Origin: Verrucomicrobiales bacterium | GTDB taxonomy: Bacteria; Verrucomicrobiota; Verrucomicrobiia; Verrucomicrobiales; DEV007 | Assembly: GCA_028047635.1 (NCBI GenBank) | Contig: JAOFXR010000007.1 | Location: 1 to 64,000 of the forward strand | DNA: 64,000 bases | Reading direction: 5' to 3' | Shown: one piece after another, positions 8,075 to 15,869 of the stretch | Position numbering within the stretch: position 1 is the first letter of the stretch | How the letters are laid out: the number at the start of each line of letters is the position of its first letter | Notes under the pieces: generated by a model | Told to the model about the DNA's origin: nothing | What the model saw: only the letters and a program-made list of their open reading frames with translations | Database searches by the model: none | Translations under genes and position numbers: made by a program

Positions 8075-8826
8075 AGCGATCTATCCCTATTTTATTTCTC
8101 AGCGGATTGGCTGCATTTGCATCCTGTAAGCGTCCTGAGCCAACTCAAGTGATCGTGAGAGAAGAGCCATCTGTAGAATCACTCGTCTCGACGGTTCTAA
8201 ATGGAGGAGGCACTTTCAAAGATGTGCCTTTTTCAAGCTTGATCGAAACTTCCACGGGGAATCATGTTCTCGCGATTCAGCCTGAGGATCCCACTGATGC
8301 GATTATTCTAGCGGGAATAAAAGAGGCGATGGACGCGGTTCTTAAACGCTATAATCGCGCCGATTCCCCGACCAGTTCAGAAGGTCGAATCAACGAAGTC
8401 AGTTCCTATTTTGAAAAAGCGATTTTGGAAGAGATGGATAGGCATCCTGATTTTTCGTGCGACTACCCGCGGACAGCTGACGGTAATTTGCAACGTTCCG
8501 GGTATCCTGATTTAATGATTAGGCATCTTGAATCCGGTCGGGTTATTTACCTTGATCCTAAGCTCGTGGCAGAGGGGTCATTGGATTCAAGTCTGCGAAC
8601 CTTTTACTTCACTCCAAAGACGAAGACGAACAAAGTGCTTCACGACGCCAATCACCTTCTCGTCGGAATCGAGCACGATGGAAATACGGGCGCCTGGAAA
8701 ATTCTCCGATGGCACCTCGTTGATTTGACTCGCTTTAAGGTTCGCCTCAAAGCGGAATTTCAGGCGAGTAACAAAGATCTCTATCTTCCTGAGTTGATCA
8801 TCGAGTCCGGCAGCGCAGCAGAGTGA
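8071..8826 (+). CDS. Predicted lipoprotein with PD-(D/E)xK nuclease-like signature
   Basis: I do not recognise a named family. The start is the ATG at 8071, four bases overlapping the deoA stop, and it gives a lipoprotein signal ending FASC (C19). The 251-residue product carries SGYPDLMI (P146-D147) and, 14 residues on, IYLDPK (D162-x-K164). This is the spacing and strand-turn-strand setting of a PD-(D/E)xK catalytic core, with E104 or E121 upstream as a possible partner. Other striking segments are SSLRTFYFTPKTKTNKVL, DANHLLVGIEHD, WHLVDLTRFKVRLKAEFQ and ASNKDLYLP. A membrane-anchored nuclease outside the cytoplasm is a hypothesis; the motif could be coincidental in an unrelated alpha/beta fold. 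Convergent with the C39-like peptidase gene at a gap of three bases. Confidence 0.55.
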   Translation: MKRSIPILFLSGLAAFASCKRPEPTQVIVREEPSVESLVSTVLNGGGTFKDVPFSSLIETSTGNHVLAIQPEDPTDAIILAGIKEAMDAVLKRYNRADSPTSSEGRINEVSSYFEKAILEEMDRHPDFSCDYPRTADGNLQRSGYPDLMIRHLESGRVIYLDPKLVAEGSLDSSLRTFYFTPKTKTNKVLHDANHLLVGIEHDGNTGAWKILRWHLVDLTRFKVRLKAEFQASNKDLYLPELIIESGSAAE

Positions 8827-8829
8827 GAC

Positions 8830-10080
8830 CTATCGGAGAATTGGTTTCAGAAGGAATAACCCTGAAGTGGCATTGAGGGCATCGGTTGCGTCCATCGTTT
8901 TAAATTCGTGGCCTGCGCCCCACGAGTCTGAGAAAATGATTCGATTAGTTTCCTTGTTAAAACCAATGATAAGGCGCATGTGACCTCCACTGGTTTGCTC
9001 CTGAAGAGGGGGCGTTTCATCATACTCTCCGACAATAAGCGCCCAGAGGAGTGGGATTCCATCTTCGATATTGTCGTAGATCATTTTGAAAAAATCGTCT
9101 TCTGGGACTTCGTCTCCTACATATTTTTCATCACGCAACTCGACGAGAGAACTGCCATTTCTCAGTGCAAGGCATTCGAATCGGGTTTTAAAAAGGTGAT
9201 CGATTGCTCCTAGTTCTTCGTTGATGGTGAGGCTGCTGGTGCCTCCTTCCGGTGTTGATCCCGCCAGTTGTGCGAGCTGGTGCATGTCGCAGGAAATTCC
9301 GTAGTATTCAAAAACCCGCTGGGCAGAGGCGACCACGCAGTATCCTTTCGCGCCTTGATCGACCATAGGGATTTTCTGGACATAGACGTCCCCATTCGGT
9401 CTTTGCTTCACTCTCTTCGGGAGATCGGAAAGTTTGGCCGTCGCGCCGGGGCGGGCATGCGTTGCGGCTTCGTAGGCCCCTTCTGCATCTCTGCGCGCAA
9501 GGCGCATTCGAAGGAACTCCGTGGGGTTGGGGGCTTCGTGATTGTGTTCCAGCACGGCCTTGCCTCTCGCGGAAATCCATATCCATCCTTCTGTGAGCAG
9601 TCCTATCGTGGGTTTTGCCTGCCGCCGTTTCGGGCGGATCGCCAATTGCTTGCCGAGATGAGCACCGATGAGCTTAATTCGCTCCTGAAAGTCTGAGGTA
9701 ACAATTGATCCACCGTCTCCCCGATTGAAAATGGAGATAGTGACGCCCACAAAAGTGTCGTCTTTGAAATCGATAATCGCTTCTTCGATCGGGACAGTGC
9801 CACCGAGCAGGCTCAGGTTCACGGTAAGGTTTCCGGTATCTTTCCGCTGGAAAATAGCGCGGCTTTGATCCGTTGTGAGCCATTTGAAATAGGGATTCTG
9901 ATTCCACTTTCCCTGTTGAAACATCTCTTCAAGATCTGCGGGTTTAAGCCGGTAAGCATCGGGGAGGGTAATGAAGGGATCCAGGTTCGCCTCCAACGTT
10001 TCGGCTTCGCAGAGAGAGGGAATGGCCGATAGAATAAATAAGGCGATTGAGAAGAAAAAGGTGCCTTTTTTCGCTAACAT
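8830..10080 (-). CDS. Secreted C39-like (papain-fold) cysteine peptidase
   Basis: A 416-residue protein starting at the ATG at 10080, which gives a signal peptide (MLAKKGTFFFSIALFILSAI then CEA). The C-terminal half has the Peptidase_C39_2 pattern: MVDQGAKGYCVVASAQRVF with oxyanion Gln242 and nucleophile Cys248, then GGHMRLIIGFN with His367, then FSDSWGAGHEF with Asp385. The N-terminal 220 residues form a separate domain with several beta strands (TFVGVTISIFNRGDG) and no motif I know. C39-like domains cleave peptides or leader sequences, often at Gly-Gly; no exporter or leader peptide lies nearby, so the substrate is unknown. The frame extends upstream past 10080, but the extra residues are polar and would spoil the signal. 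Confidence 0.75.
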   Translation of the reverse strand: MLAKKGTFFFSIALFILSAIPSLCEAETLEANLDPFITLPDAYRLKPADLEEMFQQGKWNQNPYFKWLTTDQSRAIFQRKDTGNLTVNLSLLGGTVPIEEAIIDFKDDTFVGVTISIFNRGDGGSIVTSDFQERIKLIGAHLGKQLAIRPKRRQAKPTIGLLTEGWIWISARGKAVLEHNHEAPNPTEFLRMRLARRDAEGAYEAATHARPGATAKLSDLPKRVKQRPNGDVYVQKIPMVDQGAKGYCVVASAQRVFEYYGISCDMHQLAQLAGSTPEGGTSSLTINEELGAIDHLFKTRFECLALRNGSSLVELRDEKYVGDEVPEDDFFKMIYDNIEDGIPLLWALIVGEYDETPPLQEQTSGGHMRLIIGFNKETNRIIFSDSWGAGHEFKTMDATDALNATSGLFLLKPILR

Positions 10081-10201
10081 TCGACCACTGTATCCATTTG
10101 CGCAGTTTCTGTCTCGCAAAAATGCAGGTGAAGTCTTTTTCGATTGTCTTTACTGCCATTCTCTGAGAGAAAGAGTGAAGTTACTCTTTGAAAAATACAG
10201 G

Positions 10202-11233
10202 ATGAAAAAACTCATCAATGACCCCTTAAACGTCGCCAACGAATTGATCGAAGGCCTCGTCGATGCTTATAACGGCGAATGCAAATACGTCGGTAAGCGC
10301 TCTATCGTGAAAAACGATATTCCTGATAATAAGGTCGCCCTGCTTGTTGGCGGCGGCAGTGGGCACGAGCCCATTTATCATGGTCTTGTCGGACGCAATC
10401 TGGCCGATGGCGCTGCTTGCGGAGATATCTTTGCTGCGCCACCGCCAAACATCGTTTTTGAAGCGACCGAGGCAGTTGATAAGGGGAACGGTGTTCTATA
10501 TCTTTATGGGAACTACGCAGGTGACGTGTTGAACTTTGATCTTGGCGCCGAGCTGTCAGACGACGAAGACATCAGCGTGAAAACGGTCCTCATCGCTGAT
10601 GATGTTTGTTCAGCTCCACCGACTGAGAAGAAAAATCGTCGTGGTGTCGCCGGGCTCGTTCCTATCGTTAAGTTGGTGGGCGCCGCGTCCCAGACCTCGA
10701 CCTCGCTCGATGAGTTGGTTACCTTTGCCGAGAAGGCCTGCCTCCAGACGCGTTCGGTTGGTGTTTCCATGGAGCCGGGGGCGATTCCCGCGACTGGAAA
10801 GCCTACCTTCAGCATTCCTGAGGATAAGATCGGTCTTGGTATGGGTATTCATGGCGAGCCTGGCGTGGGGGAGATCCCGATGCAGACGGCGGATGAACTC
10901 ACTCCTATGATGCTCGATCTCATCGTCGAAGACTTCGCTAATGACGAGGATGTTGAGGATTTGAAAGAAGGCGACGAAATCCTTCTCTTTGTTAATTCAC
11001 TTGGGGCGACAACGATGATGGAACTCCTCATCGCTCTGCGAAAAGCGAAAATGTATTTCACTGAAAAAGGAGTCAAGATTTTCGACGTGATGGTCGGACC
11101 TCTCGTGACTTGTCAGGAGATGGCTGGACTCTCTTTTTCCGTCACCCGCATGGATGACGAGCTTAAGAAGAACTGGGAAATGCCCTGTCAGTCCGTCTGC
11201 TTCAGTAAAATGGAAGGCCGCTATGGTGGTTAA
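10202..11233 (+). CDS. dhaK: Dihydroxyacetone kinase subunit DhaK
   Basis: Binds dihydroxyacetone or a related small ketose for phosphorylation by DhaL. The 343-residue product has GGGSGHEP (50-57), the YGNYAGDVLNF loop, and GMGIHGEPG with His217, the residue that forms a hemiaminal with the substrate carbonyl in E. coli DhaK. The start at 10202 gives the usual MKKLINDP N-terminus; the open frame upstream overlaps the divergent peptidase gene and does not resemble the family. dhaL follows 94 bases downstream behind its own candidate promoter. No dhaM or PTS gene is in the window, so the phosphate donor (ATP or a remote DhaM) cannot be decided. Cytoplasmic. Confidence 0.92.
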   Translation: MKKLINDPLNVANELIEGLVDAYNGECKYVGKRSIVKNDIPDNKVALLVGGGSGHEPIYHGLVGRNLADGAACGDIFAAPPPNIVFEATEAVDKGNGVLYLYGNYAGDVLNFDLGAELSDDEDISVKTVLIADDVCSAPPTEKKNRRGVAGLVPIVKLVGAASQTSTSLDELVTFAEKACLQTRSVGVSMEPGAIPATGKPTFSIPEDKIGLGMGIHGEPGVGEIPMQTADELTPMMLDLIVEDFANDEDVEDLKEGDEILLFVNSLGATTMMELLIALRKAKMYFTEKGVKIFDVMVGPLVTCQEMAGLSFSVTRMDDELKKNWEMPCQSVCFSKMEGRYGG

Positions 11234-11283
11234 AGGCGGTTAAGCCCCGTCGAATCAGGCACAAATACGGCGATCCAACAGGG

Positions 11284-11313
11284 TTGAATCATCGATCTGA
11301 CCCTGTTTAGTCT
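11284..11313 (+). promoter_or_regulatory. Candidate promoter for dhaL
   Basis: TTGAAT at 11284-11289 and TAGTCT at 11308-11313, 18 bases apart, sit 14 bases before the dhaL ATG. The -10 side carries ACCCTGTTTAGTCTAC, nearly repeated ahead of the sulfatase gene at 45889. The same stretch forms an inverted repeat (AACAGGGT at 11277-11284 with ACCCTGTT at 11300-11307), which could be an operator. Assignment by eye only. Confidence 0.35.
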
Positions 11314-11327
11314 ACTTTTATACAGTC

Positions 11328-11957
11328 ATGGCAAAAGAAACTCTCTCAATCAACGAAACGCGCGACATGATGCTCGCGGTGGCCGATAAAATTATCGAGT
11401 CCGAGCCTATTCTCTCCGAAGCTGACCGCGCCCTTGGTGATGGTGATCACGGAGTCGGGATGGAGCGTGGTATGAACGCAGTGAAAGAAGCTCTCGAAGG
11501 AGAAGAATTCGCCTGTGTTGGAAAAGTATTTATGGGCGTGGGCATGGCAATGATGTCCAGCATGGGCGGTGCCTCTGGTGCTGTTTTTGGAATGCTCTTC
11601 CGTGGAGGCGGCAAGTCCATCAAAGGTTCTGAAACACTCGGCGCTGCAGAAGTGGCTTCCTTTTTTAAAGAAGGAACCGACGAAGTGATGACTAAAGGTG
11701 GTGCGAAAGCAGGAGACAAGACGATGGTCGACGCGCTTTTGCCATGTGCTGAGGGCGCGGCTGGTGCTCAGGGAAATGTTTCAGAAGCTCTCGCTGGCGC
11801 TGCTGCCGGTGCAGAAGCCGGAAAAGAAGCCAGCAAAGCGATGATTGCAACGATGGGGCGTGCCAAGACTCTCGGTGAGAAGTCTGTCGGTTTGCCCGAT
11901 GCCGGTGCGGTTAGTGTCGCAATTATCGCCGCAACGATGCGGGATTTTGCTGCGTAG
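11328..11957 (+). CDS. dhaL: Dihydroxyacetone kinase subunit DhaL
   Basis: The nucleotide-binding partner of DhaK. The 209-residue product has the Mg-ADP site LGDGDHGVGMERG (residues 36-48, with Asp38, Asp40 and His41), the MSSMGGASGAVFGMLFRG loop and the C-terminal KSVGLPDAGAVS motif. In PTS-dependent systems DhaL holds ADP permanently and is recharged by DhaM; in ATP-dependent systems the same fold exchanges nucleotide. Without dhaM here, a free ATP-using pair acting on dihydroxyacetone or another triose/tetrose is the simplest reading. Two hairpins follow the stop, the second a good terminator. Confidence 0.92.
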   Translation: MAKETLSINETRDMMLAVADKIIESEPILSEADRALGDGDHGVGMERGMNAVKEALEGEEFACVGKVFMGVGMAMMSSMGGASGAVFGMLFRGGGKSIKGSETLGAAEVASFFKEGTDEVMTKGGAKAGDKTMVDALLPCAEGAAGAQGNVSEALAGAAAGAEAGKEASKAMIATMGRAKTLGEKSVGLPDAGAVSVAIIAATMRDFAA

Positions 11958-11989
11958 TTCCAGGGCTCGCGGCAGAGATGCCACTGCAA

Positions 11990-12047
11990 CCGTTCTTGTT
12001 TGAGAACGGCAATTGTTTTCGAAATACCGGCATTCGTGCCGGTATTT
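11990..12047 (+). terminator. Tandem hairpins ending the dhaKL transcript
   Basis: The first hairpin pairs CCGTTCT (11990-11996) with AGAACGG (12003-12009). The second is a perfect 11-base stem, AAATACCGGCA (12022-12032) with TGCCGGTATTT (12037-12047), closed by a TTCG tetraloop and followed by CTTTGT. The second is a convincing intrinsic terminator; the first may assist it. Confidence 0.75.
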
Positions 12048-12112
12048 CTTTGTACTGGTTCCGGTATCGCAGCTTGGCGCATCAACGAAGCAGTGCTTAA
12101 CTGATCTTACGT

Positions 12113-13060
12113 ATGGGAGAAGCAAAACAGGTTTATACGCTTTCGGATCTAAGGCAGTGGGAAGAGGCTACGAGCGATCTTGATCCTCCCGCCCGTCTCG
12201 CCGTTTTTGGTAACCCGGTTCAGCACTCGCGTTCACCACAGATGCACAATCCTGCGCTCAAAGCGGCGGAGACGAATTGTCAGTATGTGAGGCTTCATAT
12301 CCAGCCTGATGAATTGTCGGAAGCGCTTCAGTTGCTCAAGGCGAAAAAATTCATCGGAACCAATGTCACGATTCCTCACAAGGGCGGCGTTTTTGATGGC
12401 GTCGATGATATGTCTGAGGTGGCTCGTCGTATTGGAGCCGTAAATACCGTTGCGGTGGACGGGGATCAGTTGATTGGGCACAACACTGATGCTCCGGGCT
12501 TGAAGCGCGCCATTCGTGAAGCGTTCTCCATGGACCTTGCGGATCTGCGCATCATGATTATCGGAGCTGGTGGTGGAGCAGGAAGAGCGGCCTCGGTGCA
12601 ATGTGCAATGGATCAATGCGAGCGATTGGTTTTGGTCAATCGGACGGTTGGGAAAGCGGAGGCGCTTGCCGCAGAGTTAAGCGATCTGATGAGTGATCCG
12701 GAAAAGTTCGAAGGACCTACCGATCGAATTCTAGCGATTCCTCATGAAGTCGCAGCCATGGAAGAGGAACTCGATCAGATTGATTTGATTATCAATGCGA
12801 CATCGATGGGAATGAAACGCACCGATCCGGAAGTGTTGCCTCAACGGCTTATTTCCCCGCATCATCTCGTTTACGATATGATTTATGCCCCACCGCGCAC
12901 TCGCTTGATTGCGAACGCTGAGGCCCAGGGCGCTCGTGCTGCGAATGGCCTCGGGATGCTGCTGTGGCAAGGGGCCCTCGCTTTTGAATACTGGTTTAAC
13001 AAAGAGGCTCCTGTTGAAGCGATGCGACGAGGGCTTCTGGAATCGTTGGAAGGGGAGTAA
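12113..13060 (+). CDS. aroE: Shikimate dehydrogenase (NADP-dependent)
   Basis: Reduces 3-dehydroshikimate to shikimate in the route to aromatic amino acids. The 315-residue product keeps every canonical site: shikimate-binding S39-x-S41 in GNPVQHSRSPQMH, catalytic Lys90 in NVTIPHK, Asp126 in GHNTDAPG, the dinucleotide loop IIGAGGGAGRAA, INATSMGM, and the C-terminal GLGMLLWQGALAF. It carries about 25 extra residues at the N-terminus before the Rossmann core. This is the probable housekeeping enzyme, in contrast to the divergent homologue at 5880-6752. It ends at a bidirectional terminator shared with the convergent regulator gene. Confidence 0.92.
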   Translation: MGEAKQVYTLSDLRQWEEATSDLDPPARLAVFGNPVQHSRSPQMHNPALKAAETNCQYVRLHIQPDELSEALQLLKAKKFIGTNVTIPHKGGVFDGVDDMSEVARRIGAVNTVAVDGDQLIGHNTDAPGLKRAIREAFSMDLADLRIMIIGAGGGAGRAASVQCAMDQCERLVLVNRTVGKAEALAAELSDLMSDPEKFEGPTDRILAIPHEVAAMEEELDQIDLIINATSMGMKRTDPEVLPQRLISPHHLVYDMIYAPPRTRLIANAEAQGARAANGLGMLLWQGALAFEYWFNKEAPVEAMRRGLLESLEGE

Positions 13061-13132
13061 GCGCTCTCGCTTTTCGTGTGTCTTAACCACGGATAAGATG
13101 AGTTTTCCTGCGCGAGATTCAGAGGACACAAA

Positions 13133-13160
13133 AAAAGGCCCTCCTCGCGGAGAGCCTTTT
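13133..13160. terminator. Bidirectional intrinsic terminator
   Basis: AAAAGGC (13133-13139) pairs with GCCTTTT (13154-13160) and CTCC (13141-13144) with GGAG (13149-13152) around a TCGC loop, with one C-A mismatch. A-rich and T-rich flanks let it serve both aroE on the plus strand and the HTH-receiver gene on the minus strand. Confidence 0.75.
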
Positions 13161-13187
13161 CAGAAAACTAAACAGGTCTGATACTAA

Positions 13188-13748
13188 TCAGGCCGCGTCC
13201 GCACCTTTGTGTCCAAGGATCTTGACGGTGCGGTTGAGCTGGTCGTATTCGATCGGCTTCTTGATTACCGTAACAGGTCCGCTTGAAAGAATCTTCGTGA
13301 GGATCTCACTGTCCGGATAACCGGTAATGATCACGATAGGAAGATCAGGATACTTTTCCTTCATCTTTACATAAAGCTCGTCGCCCGGGATATCAGGAAG
13401 CTTAAGGTCAAGGAAGACAAGGTCGAAACGCTGCTTCTCAATGTAGCTGAGTGCCTCTGCGCCGGTTCCCACAACAATGCGGCCGAAACCTGCCTTTTTG
13501 AGGAACTGCTTAAAGAGTGTCTGCAGTGCTGGATCATCATCGACAACCAAAACGGTTGGCTGGCCACCTTCATCTGTTTTGAGGATATCGCGATCAAGCA
13601 GGCTTCGCTTAATACGCCAGCGTCCGCCAATCTGGATTGCAGGGAGCTGTCCACGTTGGACAAGGTAGTAAACAGTGGGAAGAGGAATGCGGAGGTATTC
13701 CGCAGTCTCTTTAACTGTCATCAATTCGGGAGCTTTTTCGTCTGCCAT
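13188..13748 (-). CDS. HTH (excisionase-type) - receiver domain regulator
   Basis: A 186-residue regulator with reversed domain order. Residues 9-57 are an AlpA/excisionase-like winged HTH (LMTVKETAEYLRIPLPTVYY, then GGRWRIKRSLLDRDI). Residues 64-180 are a CheY-like receiver with acidic pocket D70-D72, phospho-acceptor Asp114 (VFLDLKLPD), Thr142 (ITGYPD) and Lys164 before Pro (VIKKP). The start at 13748 (MADEKAPEL) begins just before the HTH; longer open frame upstream is not conserved-looking. No sensor kinase is adjacent, so the kinase and targets are unknown. Phosphorylation probably alters DNA binding or dimerisation. Confidence 0.8.
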   Translation of the reverse strand: MADEKAPELMTVKETAEYLRIPLPTVYYLVQRGQLPAIQIGGRWRIKRSLLDRDILKTDEGGQPTVLVVDDDPALQTLFKQFLKKAGFGRIVVGTGAEALSYIEKQRFDLVFLDLKLPDIPGDELYVKMKEKYPDLPIVIITGYPDSEILTKILSSGPVTVIKKPIEYDQLNRTVKILGHKGADAA

Positions 13749-14177
13749 TATTCTGAGTGTGTTTGCGTAACATTCGCAGTTTCGATTCCGTGTTGAGAAT
13801 CTGTAAAAACCACAATATTGGTAACTGTGATGCACTGCTCGAGAAACAGTGACGAATTTTAAAGTAATTACAAGTAATAAATGAGAAATATTTCAATTAT
13901 GAGATTCTTTTAAGAGAATCCGTAAGGTTCGATGGTATTGGAATGTTGAAAGTTCAGAAGTCGCAGTGAAGTTTCAATAGCGGTTCCTAAGGCTATAATC
14001 AGCAAAATTTCATACGTATGCTGTATCTTCGCGATAGGACTACAGGGATATCAGATCACCGAACTCTGGTCATTTGACGAAACGCGCCGATCTCAATTGA
14101 GGGCTCTAACTTTCTAAAAGGGGTGACGATTTGCTGGAAAATTCACTGAATTGGCTTATGAAACACCCAGATAAGTT
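13749..14177. other. 429-base intergenic region between divergent regulator and uppP
   Basis: AT-rich and without a convincing gene on either strand. A TATAAT at 13994-13999 could be a -10 element for uppP, but the matching -35 (GTTTCA, 17 bases upstream) is poor and the leader would be about 170 bases. A short inverted repeat, GATTCT...AGAATC, lies near 13901-13921. Nothing else is recognised. Confidence 0.4.
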
Positions 14178-14978
14178 ATGGATCTCTTTAATGCGATAAT
14201 TCTAGGGCTGGTTCAGGGACTTACAGAATTTCTTCCGGTCTCATCATCGGGGCATCTCGTGCTTACGCAGAAGATTTTGGGAGTCGATGATCAAGGCGTT
14301 ACCTTTGAGATTATACTTCATTTCGGTACCTTGTTATCGGTGGTTATCTATTTTTGGAAGCCCTTGTGGCGAATGGTTCTTGCCGTTTTGCCTCCCTTTA
14401 AAGCGGAGTATGCGAAAGATCGGAAGATGATCCTCTATCTTACTATTGCCAGTGTTCCGGCTGCCGTTCTGGGTTTTTCTCCTGCAAAAGCGGCTTTCGA
14501 GAGCGTTTATGACAAGCCTGCGATCGTAGGGCTGCTTCTCTGCGTCACTGGCTTGCTACTGTTTCTGCCGCGATTGCTGGCAAAACGGGGGACAGGAGAG
14601 ATGAGTGTAAAATCGGCTGTCGCGATGGGATTGGGGCAGGCCTTTGCGATTTTGCCTGGTGTATCGCGTTCTGGTTCGACCATTGTCACGGGAATGGTGG
14701 CAGGAGCGAAGTCGTCTGCTGCGGCAGAGTTCTCATTTCTAATGGCGATTCCGGCTATCGCCGCGGCTACCGTGCTTGAAGTAAAACATCTCGGTGCGAT
14801 CGAGAGTGAAGTGCTGACCAGTTATCTTGTCGGGGTTGTCGTGGCCTTTGTTTCCGGCCTGATCGCGATTTACACTGTGCTGGCGGCGATTCGCAGGGGT
14901 AAGTTTGAGTATTTTGGTATTTATTGCCTGGTGGCAGGGCTGGCGGCATTTCTTTACTTTACTTACGGTGGTGCCTAA
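14178..14978 (+). CDS. uppP: Undecaprenyl-diphosphatase
   Basis: Dephosphorylates undecaprenyl diphosphate so the lipid carrier can be reused in peptidoglycan and polysaccharide synthesis; overexpression of the family gives bacitracin resistance. The 266-residue membrane protein has both signature motifs, EFLPVSSSGH (17-26) and PGVSRSGSTI, and about eight hydrophobic segments, matching the normal size of the BacA/UppP family. It starts at the ATG at 14178 after a long AT-rich leader. An M23 peptidase gene follows 57 bases downstream in the same direction, so a small cell-wall unit is plausible. Confidence 0.95.
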   Translation: MDLFNAIILGLVQGLTEFLPVSSSGHLVLTQKILGVDDQGVTFEIILHFGTLLSVVIYFWKPLWRMVLAVLPPFKAEYAKDRKMILYLTIASVPAAVLGFSPAKAAFESVYDKPAIVGLLLCVTGLLLFLPRLLAKRGTGEMSVKSAVAMGLGQAFAILPGVSRSGSTIVTGMVAGAKSSAAAEFSFLMAIPAIAAATVLEVKHLGAIESEVLTSYLVGVVVAFVSGLIAIYTVLAAIRRGKFEYFGIYCLVAGLAAFLYFTYGGA

Positions 14979-15035
14979 TATCCCGCCTTCCGAATCGTCG
15001 TAGGGGGCGTTTACTTCCTCGAAGAGCAATCTCTG

Positions 15036-15866
15036 ATGTTTTGTTTATCTCCCAGATCCGTTTCTCTGCGGCAGCAATGGCTTCGGTGCCTTTTTTCGGT
15101 GCTTGCGCTTGGATTCGCTGCGACAGGACTTCACGCTCAGTCTTATTCTACCGCGATGTTGGCTGATGGGTTTGATTACCCGGTCGGAAAGCCGGGTGGC
15201 GCCGGTTACTATGTCTATCGAGGTTTTTCTCCGAATGGGCACCTCGGTGAAGATTGGAATGGGAATGGCGGCGGCAATACTGACGAGGGAGATCCTGTTT
15301 ATTCCACGGCTCATGGTGTCGTGCTCTTCTCTGAGGATTATCGAAAGGGCTGGGGCAACGTAGTCATCATTCGTCATGCCTACCGCGAAAAGACGGGGCA
15401 AATCGCTTTTGTGGATTCCCTTTATGGTCACCTCAAGGTTCGCTCGGTTAAAGTGGGGCAACAAGTGGCCCGCGGGCAGGTCGTCGGAACGATTGGTTGT
15501 GGACCTTACCGGATGTATGCGGCGCACTTGCATTACGAGATCCGAAAGGACCTTCGTGTTGGGATGCGGCGTGATTTGTATCCGAAGACTTATTCAACTT
15601 ACCACAGTCCGCGTTACTTTATGGATTCTCACCGCAGTCTTCGGATGGAGAGTCGACGGGTCCGGGTTCCGATCAATACCTTCCTGAAGAGCAACCCCAA
15701 CCGCGTTACGACTTCAACGATCGATGTGCCGGAGCTGACGACAAGGACGACGGTTCGTCCTAAAGTTCCTGAAAACGTGCAAGGCGTGATTCAGGAGGAA
15801 ACGAATATCGAATCGGCAACGCCGAAGAAAGCGAAGTCGCTCTTCGAGAAACTGTTCAAACCTTGA
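15036..15866 (+). CDS. Secreted M23-family metallopeptidase
   Basis: A 276-residue exported protein (hydrophobic signal around residues 17-34, ending LHAQ). The LytM/M23 zinc site is intact: His69 and Asp73 in GHLGEDWNG, His164 and His166 in AHLHYE, plus YGHL (His132). These enzymes cut peptide cross-links in peptidoglycan, so a wall-remodelling or cell-separation role is likely. The C-terminal 80 residues are basic and proline/threonine-rich (residues near VPELTTRTTVRPKVPENVQG) and look unstructured. It follows uppP and converges on a sulfatase gene with only three bases between the stops. Confidence 0.85.
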   Translation: MFCLSPRSVSLRQQWLRCLFSVLALGFAATGLHAQSYSTAMLADGFDYPVGKPGGAGYYVYRGFSPNGHLGEDWNGNGGGNTDEGDPVYSTAHGVVLFSEDYRKGWGNVVIIRHAYREKTGQIAFVDSLYGHLKVRSVKVGQQVARGQVVGTIGCGPYRMYAAHLHYEIRKDLRVGMRRDLYPKTYSTYHSPRYFMDSHRSLRMESRRVRVPINTFLKSNPNRVTTSTIDVPELTTRTTVRPKVPENVQGVIQEETNIESATPKKAKSLFEKLFKP

Positions 15867-15869
15867 TAC

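Noticed and set aside
5880-13060. The two AroE proteins as a recent duplication
   Set aside because: They differ in substrate motif, length and N-terminus and lie on opposite strands 5 kb apart, so they are old paralogues.
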